Below are positions 6,270 to 10,193 of a stretch of 10,193 nt of DNA, in pieces. The translations under genes were made by a program, and so were the position numbers. The notes under the pieces were generated by a model, which was given only the letters and a program-made list of their open reading frames with translations, made no database searches and was not told where the DNA came from. Within the stretch, counting starts at the first letter, position 1; each line of letters begins with the position of its first letter. Source of the DNA: Pseudomonadota bacterium (lineage in GTDB: Bacteria; Pseudomonadota; Gammaproteobacteria; Burkholderiales; Casimicrobiaceae); the NCBI GenBank assembly GCA_029571495.1, contig JAKPSO010000470.1, positions 1 through 10,193 on the forward strand. The letters run 5' to 3'.

Positions 6270-6776
6270 TTGAACGCCTCGATGTACACGCTGTCAGTCC
6301 CGGTCTTTGATCGCTACCTTGGCAATCTCATGAACCTCTTGGACAAAGGCGCGGCCTCTGCTGCGGAACGTAAGATAGACGAGACTGTGCTCACCGCTAT
6401 GCGGATTTACCCCGACATGTTTCCGCTCACGCGACAAGTGTTGATCGCGGCTGACTTCGCGAAGGGCGCATGCGCGCGGCTCGCGGGCGCCGAAGTGCCG
6501 AAGTACGAAGACAACGAAAAGACCTTTGCCGAACTCAAAGCCCGCTGCCAAAAAACGCGCGACTTTCTCGCGACGCTAAAGTCCGAACAATTTGAAGGCG
6601 CCGAAACGCGCGTCGTCACGCTGCCAATTGCGGGCACACCGACCGAGTTCGTTGGCTTGCCGTATCTCACGGGCTTCGCATTGCCAAACTTTTACTTTCA
6701 CATCACCACCGCGTACAACTTGCTGCGGCAAGCCGGCGTGCCGCTCGGCAAGCGCGACTTTGTCGGCGGCTGGTAG
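6270..6776 (+). CDS. DUF1993 family protein
   Basis: Conserved protein of unknown function in the DUF1993 family, 168 residues from the TTG start, matching the usual length. Family-like blocks are MYTLSVPVFDRYLGNLMNLLDK at the N-terminus, PDMFPLTRQVLIAADFAKGACARLAG (about 48-73), VPKYEDNEKTFAELKAR and FALPNFYFHITTAYNLLRQAGVPLGKRDF at the C-terminus. It appears helical and soluble, with no signal peptide. From memory, the family is thought to resemble DinB-type four-helix bundles; no catalytic role is established. Histidine H144 and acidic residues could bind metal, but this is a guess. The DUF2147 gene follows 50 nt downstream on the same strand and may share its transcript, though the two proteins would work in different compartments. 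Confidence 0.92.
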   Translation: MNASMYTLSVPVFDRYLGNLMNLLDKGAASAAERKIDETVLTAMRIYPDMFPLTRQVLIAADFAKGACARLAGAEVPKYEDNEKTFAELKARCQKTRDFLATLKSEQFEGAETRVVTLPIAGTPTEFVGLPYLTGFALPNFYFHITTAYNLLRQAGVPLGKRDFVGGW

Positions 6777-6826
6777 TGCTCGTTCGTTAGCGTCTCTGCT
6801 TCATTGATTCAAACAAGGAGGAATTT

Positions 6827-7252
6827 ATGAAACTGCTCACTGCTCTGTTCTCACTGTTCGTCGCCAGCGCTGCGTTTGCGCAAAGTCCCGTCGGCGCTTG
6901 GAAGACGATTGACGACAAGACCGGCAAAGAAAAATCCATCATCCGCATTACCGAGAGCGGCGGCGTGCTCACCGGCAAAGTAGAAAAACTGCTCGACCCC
7001 GCCAAGCAAGACGCGAAGTGCGACGAGTGCAGCGACGATCGCAAAGGCAAGCCGGTGATGGGCATGACTGTGATTCGTAACGTCAAGAAGGACGACGATC
7101 ATTGGGGCGGCGGCGACATCCTCGATCCGAACGACGGCAAGGTTTACAAAGTGCGCCTGACGCCAAGCGCCGACAACAAAAAGATGGACGTGCGCGGCTA
7201 CATCGGCGCGCCCATTCTGGGCCGCACGCAGGTCTGGGTTCGCGTCGAGTAA
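6827..7252 (+). CDS. Exported DUF2147 family protein
   Basis: Small exported protein of 141 residues. A signal peptide (MKLLTALFSLFVASAAFA) with probable cleavage before Q19 sends it to the periplasm. The mature part fits DUF2147: it starts SPVGAWKTIDDKTGKEKSIIRI, then has SGGVLTGKVEKLL, a CDEC pair (C65, C68), a GKPVMGMTVI block and the end DVRGYIGAPILGRTQVWVRVE. The predicted fold is a small beta-barrel, like lipocalin-type proteins, but the function is unknown. Translation should be strong, since AAGGAGG (6815-6821) lies 5 nt before the ATG. The two cysteines could form a disulfide in the periplasm. A hairpin terminator lies just beyond the stop. Confidence 0.93.
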   Translation: MKLLTALFSLFVASAAFAQSPVGAWKTIDDKTGKEKSIIRITESGGVLTGKVEKLLDPAKQDAKCDECSDDRKGKPVMGMTVIRNVKKDDDHWGGGDILDPNDGKVYKVRLTPSADNKKMDVRGYIGAPILGRTQVWVRVE

Positions 7253-7261
7253 CAGCTTTAT

Positions 7262-7300
7262 CGCGCTAACGACCACCAGCTGGTCGTTGGCGCGAATTTT
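7262..7300 (+). terminator. Intrinsic terminator after the DUF2147 gene
   Basis: CGCGCTAACGACCA (7262-7275) pairs with TGGTCGTTGGCGCG (7281-7294) over 14 bp with one G-T wobble and a 5-nt loop, followed by AATTTT. The stem is strong but the T-run is short. It lies 9 nt past the DUF2147 stop, in the 139-bp convergent gap with the amidase gene. On the minus strand no T-run follows, so it is mainly for the plus-strand transcript. I see nothing else of note in 7301-7391. Confidence 0.8.
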
Positions 7301-7391
7301 GCGCAAATATCGACTAGTAGATTTTTCTCGCTGCAACGATCGTGTAAAGGTGCTTCGCGGTATTTAGCTGTAACGACGAGAGTCCGCAGAT

Positions 7392-8771
7392 CTACATCCG
7401 CTCACTAAGCGCCTGCTCCACGGCCAAACCGAGCGCCAGCAGCGCGTGATCGCCGGCGTGTCGACCAACGAGCTGCAACCCGACGGGTGCCTGACCCTTG
7501 ACGTGACATGGCACGGTCAGCGCGCAGCCATCCATCATGTTGACCCACGCCGTGTTCCGGAGGATGAGTTGGTTCTTCGCGAAAAACAACGCCTCGTCCG
7601 CGACCAGCGGCGCGATTTCGGGAGCGATGCAGGCAATCGTCGGCGCGATGATCGCGTCGAAGCCATCAGCGCCGGTGAACACATCATTCATCCGATGCTT
7701 CCACAGCCGCAAGTAGGCAAGCGCGCGCGACATTTCGGCGCGCGTTACATCCGCGCTTTGCATGATGCGCTTCCACACGCGCGGATCGTAGCCCTCGCCG
7801 TTGAGTTTCACATTGGCCGCGTGCCAGTCGTACGTCTCCGAGATGCGGCCCATGAGGCGCTCCTCTGGAGGCGCTGCCGCGTCGCGAAACAAGTCTTCAA
7901 GCGCTTCACATCGCGCGTCCACCACCGTCGCGCCAGCGCGACGCAGTGTGTCGATGCCACGCTTCACGGCAGACTCCACCTCGGGGTCAAGCTGCGTCCA
8001 CAGCGTACCCAGCGGATTGAGTAGACGCACGCGTTTCATCGGTTTCGGCGTCGGCTCGCGATAGATTTCATTGGCAAGCACCGCGTCGATGCGCGCGCAG
8101 CACTCCACCGAATTTGCGATGGGTCCGACCGAGTCATGCAAAAACGACAGCGGTATCGCGCCGTTTACCGGCACCCGGTACGCCGTCGGTTTGAATCCCA
8201 CCACGCCATTGAACGCAGCCGGAAGTCGCACGCTGCCGCCGGTATCAGAACCCAACGCGGCGACCGCCATGCCGTCGGCGACGGCCACGCCGCCGCCGCT
8301 CGACGAACCGCCGGGCACACGACCACCGCCTTCCGCAGTTCGCCCCCACACATTGCGCGGCGTGCCGAAGTGCGGGTTAATGCCCACGCCCGAAAAGGCA
8401 AATTCCACCATGTTGTTGCGGCCAAAAATGATCGCGCCTGCGTCGCGTAGCCGCGCTACCGCCGGGCAATCGGCCGCGGCAGGTGGTCGCGAGCGCAACA
8501 CCGTCGAACCCGCAGCGGTCACCTCGCCGGCAACGTCAAACAAATCCTTGATCGCGATGGTCACGCCGTCCAATGCGCGCGAGTCCGCCATACGCATGCG
8601 CGCATCCGACTCAGCCGCCGCCGCGCGCGCTGAGGATTCGTTGAGGGATAAGAAGGCGCGTGCGCCCTCGCCCGCTGGGTCGTTTACGCGCGCGATGTTG
8701 CGTTCGACCAAGGCTGCAGCGTTATCAGCGCCGAGAAGATATTGGCCGCGTAGGTGTTTGATGGTTTCCAT
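7392..8771 (-). CDS. Amidase signature family hydrolase
   Basis: Amidase-signature enzyme of 459 residues, which hydrolyses a carboxamide to acid plus ammonia or amine. The Ser-cisSer-Lys triad is visible: K75 in IAIKDLFDV, S156 in PGGSSSGGG, and the nucleophile S180 in GSDTGGSVRLPAAFNGVVGFKPT. The 24-residue spacing of the two serines is the family rule. The C-terminal part contains a variable substrate region and ends with TVPCHVKGQAPVGLQLVGRHAGDHALLALGLAVEQAL. It is not GatA in any evident way: no gatB or gatC is nearby and the substrate region differs, so the substrate is unknown. No signal peptide is seen. The ATG at 8771 has only a weak ribosome site. The gene is divergent from an exported alpha/beta hydrolase and convergent with the DUF2147 gene, so it is probably transcribed alone. 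Confidence 0.95.
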   Translation of the reverse strand: METIKHLRGQYLLGADNAAALVERNIARVNDPAGEGARAFLSLNESSARAAAAESDARMRMADSRALDGVTIAIKDLFDVAGEVTAAGSTVLRSRPPAAADCPAVARLRDAGAIIFGRNNMVEFAFSGVGINPHFGTPRNVWGRTAEGGGRVPGGSSSGGGVAVADGMAVAALGSDTGGSVRLPAAFNGVVGFKPTAYRVPVNGAIPLSFLHDSVGPIANSVECCARIDAVLANEIYREPTPKPMKRVRLLNPLGTLWTQLDPEVESAVKRGIDTLRRAGATVVDARCEALEDLFRDAAAPPEERLMGRISETYDWHAANVKLNGEGYDPRVWKRIMQSADVTRAEMSRALAYLRLWKHRMNDVFTGADGFDAIIAPTIACIAPEIAPLVADEALFFAKNQLILRNTAWVNMMDGCALTVPCHVKGQAPVGLQLVGRHAGDHALLALGLAVEQALSERM

Positions 8772-8790
8772 GTTCTTACTGAGTTGCAGG

Positions 8791-8869
8791 CGCTTTTCGA
8801 CGATCGCTTTTCGCGTTGAACTACCGGGCGTGCTGTTACGTTTGTTTGCATTATGCGTGTGTCACACAC
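8791..8869. promoter_or_regulatory. Repeats in the divergent amidase/hydrolase promoter region
   Basis: The 124-bp gap between the two divergent starts has two small symmetric features. CGCTTTTCG is repeated directly at 8791-8799 and 8805-8813, 14 bp apart. GTGTGT-C-ACACAC forms an inverted repeat at 8857-8869. Either could be a regulator site for one or both genes. No convincing -35/-10 pair was found on either strand. Confidence 0.3.
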
Positions 8870-8895
8870 CTTAGTTGACGGTTACATTTCGACGC

Positions 8896-9903
8896 ATGAA
8901 GATTCATCGCTTGCTCTGCGTTACGTTTGCCTCCTTTGGTCTTGCATGGGCGACCGCCCCGAGCGCTTTCGCAGCGCCGCAGGTCATCGACGCCGAATGG
9001 AAGGACGGCAGTCGCGAGCGCGCAGTGCCGCTCAAGATTCGCGCGCCCGACGGAGCGGAGAGCGTGCCGCTCGTGATTTTTTCGCACGGACTGGGCGGTT
9101 CGCGCGAGGGCGGCAAACTCTGGGGCGAACATTGGTCGGCCAATGGTTATCTCGTCGTGCACGTGCAGCATCCCGGCAGCGATGAAGCGCTGTGGCGAGG
9201 ACCCGGCGAAGGTGCGCCGCGGCAGCGCCTCGCCCGCGGAGCAACCGCAGAGCAACTCCTCGGGCGCGTCGATGACGTTCGTTTCGTCATCGACGAAATT
9301 ACCCGCCTGCAAACCAAATCGGACGCACCGGCCTGGGTGAAGCGCGCAGACCTTACGCGCATCGCGATGACGGGCCATAGCTTTGGCGCGCTCACCACGA
9401 TGTCGCTAGCGGGCGTGCGCTATCCGGGGCCAATCAAATCGCTCGCAGAGCCGCGCATCAAGGCGTTCATCGCATTCAGCCCATCGGTGCAAGGCCTCAA
9501 ACGTTCGTGGCCAGAACGCTACGGTGCGATGGAGCGACCCTTCCTCAGTGTGACCGGGACGATCGACGGCGACGTGATGAACACTGGCGCTAACGCCAAA
9601 TCGCGCGCCGCCCTATTCGATGCGCAGCCTGCGGGCGACAAATATCGTGTCGTCTTCGAAGGCGGCGATCACGCCGTGTTCGGCGGCGGCAGTTCGCGCG
9701 ACGGTGCGTGGCTCGCCGCGGTCACAGGCGACAGCAAGAACATGACCGACAGCGCTACCGCAGCCGTGATTCGCGACCACACACAGCGCGTCACGCTCAA
9801 GTTTCTCGACGCCTATCTAAAGCAAGACGTGAAAGCAAAAGCGTGGCTGGCTAACGACGCGCAAAAGGCGCTAGGCGAAACCGGAGTGTGGAGTGTCAAG
9901 TAG
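8896..9903 (+). CDS. Exported alpha/beta hydrolase (dienelactone hydrolase / PAF-acetylhydrolase-like)
   Basis: Predicted exported serine hydrolase of 335 residues. The N-terminus MKIHRLLCVTFASFGLAWATAPSAFA is a signal peptide with cleavage expected after A26 or A27. The alpha/beta hydrolase core follows: the oxyanion strand VPLVIFSHGLGGSRE (about 58-71), the nucleophile elbow GHSFGA with S162, a probable acid in the TGTIDGDV strand (D224 or D226), and the catalytic histidine H259 in GGDHAVFGG. The order fits the predicted dienelactone-hydrolase group that also includes PAF-acetylhydrolase-like proteins. The substrate is probably an ester but is unknown. I chose the ATG at 8896 because the signal peptide begins there; a TTG at 8875 would add seven residues. 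Neither has a clear ribosome site. Its TAG stop (9901-9903) directly abuts the stop of the convergent reductase gene. Confidence 0.92.
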   Translation: MKIHRLLCVTFASFGLAWATAPSAFAAPQVIDAEWKDGSRERAVPLKIRAPDGAESVPLVIFSHGLGGSREGGKLWGEHWSANGYLVVHVQHPGSDEALWRGPGEGAPRQRLARGATAEQLLGRVDDVRFVIDEITRLQTKSDAPAWVKRADLTRIAMTGHSFGALTTMSLAGVRYPGPIKSLAEPRIKAFIAFSPSVQGLKRSWPERYGAMERPFLSVTGTIDGDVMNTGANAKSRAALFDAQPAGDKYRVVFEGGDHAVFGGGSSRDGAWLAAVTGDSKNMTDSATAAVIRDHTQRVTLKFLDAYLKQDVKAKAWLANDAQKALGETGVWSVK

Positions 9904-10193
9904 CTATGCCGTTGCAGTCGCCGCCACCACAAAACTATCTGCGAAAAATTCGTCTTCAGGCAAGCCGCATTTGGATGTGAAATCCACGCGCGCTGAGTCG
10001 ACGACCACGGGCGCGCCGCAGGCGTAGACCTGATGCTGCGTGAGGTCGGGGAAGTCTTCCATGACCGCGCGGTGTACGAAGCCCGTGCGGCCGGTCCATT
10101 CGTCTTCGGGTAGCGCATCGCTGACGACGGGCACGTAGGTGAATTGTCCTGCGAGTGTTTGTGTCCACGATTGCACAAGCGCGTCAAGGTACA
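9904..10193 (-). CDS. Ferredoxin/flavin reductase C-terminal part (CDP-6-deoxy-glucoseen reductase-like); 5' end beyond window
   Basis: The last 95 residues of a protein whose start lies to the right of the window. The frame is open to the edge and reads YLDALVQSW, then YVPVVSDALPEDEWTGRTGFVHRAVMEDFPDL, VYACGAPVVVDSARVDF and CGLPEDEFFADSF. This is the C-terminal half of an FNR-type NAD(P)H-binding domain; YACGAP is the family motif near the nicotinamide. Full proteins of this type are about 340 residues with an N-terminal 2Fe-2S plant-type ferredoxin domain and an FAD domain, and are usually annotated CDP-6-deoxy-delta-3,4-glucoseen reductase. In Burkholderiales they often lie outside sugar clusters, so that name may mislead. 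The true electron acceptor is unknown, and the upstream domains are predicted from the family only. Confidence 0.88.
   Translation of the reverse strand, partial: YLDALVQSWTQTLAGQFTYVPVVSDALPEDEWTGRTGFVHRAVMEDFPDLTQHQVYACGAPVVVDSARVDFTSKCGLPEDEFFADSFVVAATATA

Noticed and set aside
8071..8874. 267-residue plus-strand open frame ending just before the exported hydrolase gene
   Set aside because: It is mostly antisense to the amidase gene, including its catalytic motif region. Its composition (Ala/Pro/Ser/Arg) matches a shadow frame and there is no ribosome site.
9498..9520. CGTTCGTGG...AACG resembling the palindromic repeat near gcvP
   Set aside because: It lies inside the hydrolase coding region, the similarity is short, and the rest of the repeat core is missing.

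Overview
The window looks like ordinary chromosomal DNA from a GC-rich proteobacterium, most likely a betaproteobacterium of the Burkholderiales type. I infer this from the family mix (TakP-like TRAP binding protein, DUF2147, DUF1993, a ferredoxin reductase of the 'CDP-6-deoxy-glucoseen reductase' type), the strong G/C bias at third codon positions, and dispersed REP-type palindromes. No phage, plasmid, CRISPR, tRNA or rRNA signal is visible.

Positions 1-5063, minus strand, hold a glycine cleavage operon. In transcription order it is: tandem glycine riboswitch (5005-4809), a start-site hairpin (4807-4772), gcvT, gcvH, a two-copy inverted REP element (3183-3100), a GNAT acetyltransferase gene, a second short palindromic repeat (2624-2601), and gcvP, which runs off the left edge. 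GcvT, GcvH and GcvP, with a lipoamide dehydrogenase encoded elsewhere, degrade glycine to CO2, ammonia and methylene-tetrahydrofolate. The riboswitch ties expression to glycine level. The unusual part is the acetyltransferase gene between gcvH and gcvP, with a different dispersed repeat on each side.

Positions 5037-6143, minus strand, encode a Tat-exported TRAP substrate-binding protein of the 2-oxoacid (TakP) class with no membrane subunits beside it. Its stop lies only 31 nt before the first riboswitch helix, so the gcv promoter must overlap this gene or gcv must be read through from it.

Positions 6144-7300, plus strand, hold a DUF1993 gene (probable TTG start) and a small exported DUF2147 protein, closed by a hairpin terminator. 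Positions 7392-8771, minus strand, encode an amidase-signature hydrolase. Divergent from it, 8896-9903, plus strand, encodes an exported alpha/beta hydrolase. Its stop codon directly touches the stop codon of a convergent gene (9904 to the right edge, minus strand), the C-terminal part of a flavin/iron-sulfur reductase.

I found no clearly new multi-gene system. The points most worth checking are the repeat-flanked acetyltransferase in the gcv operon and a possible anti-P1 switching helix between the glycine riboswitch and the gcvT start.
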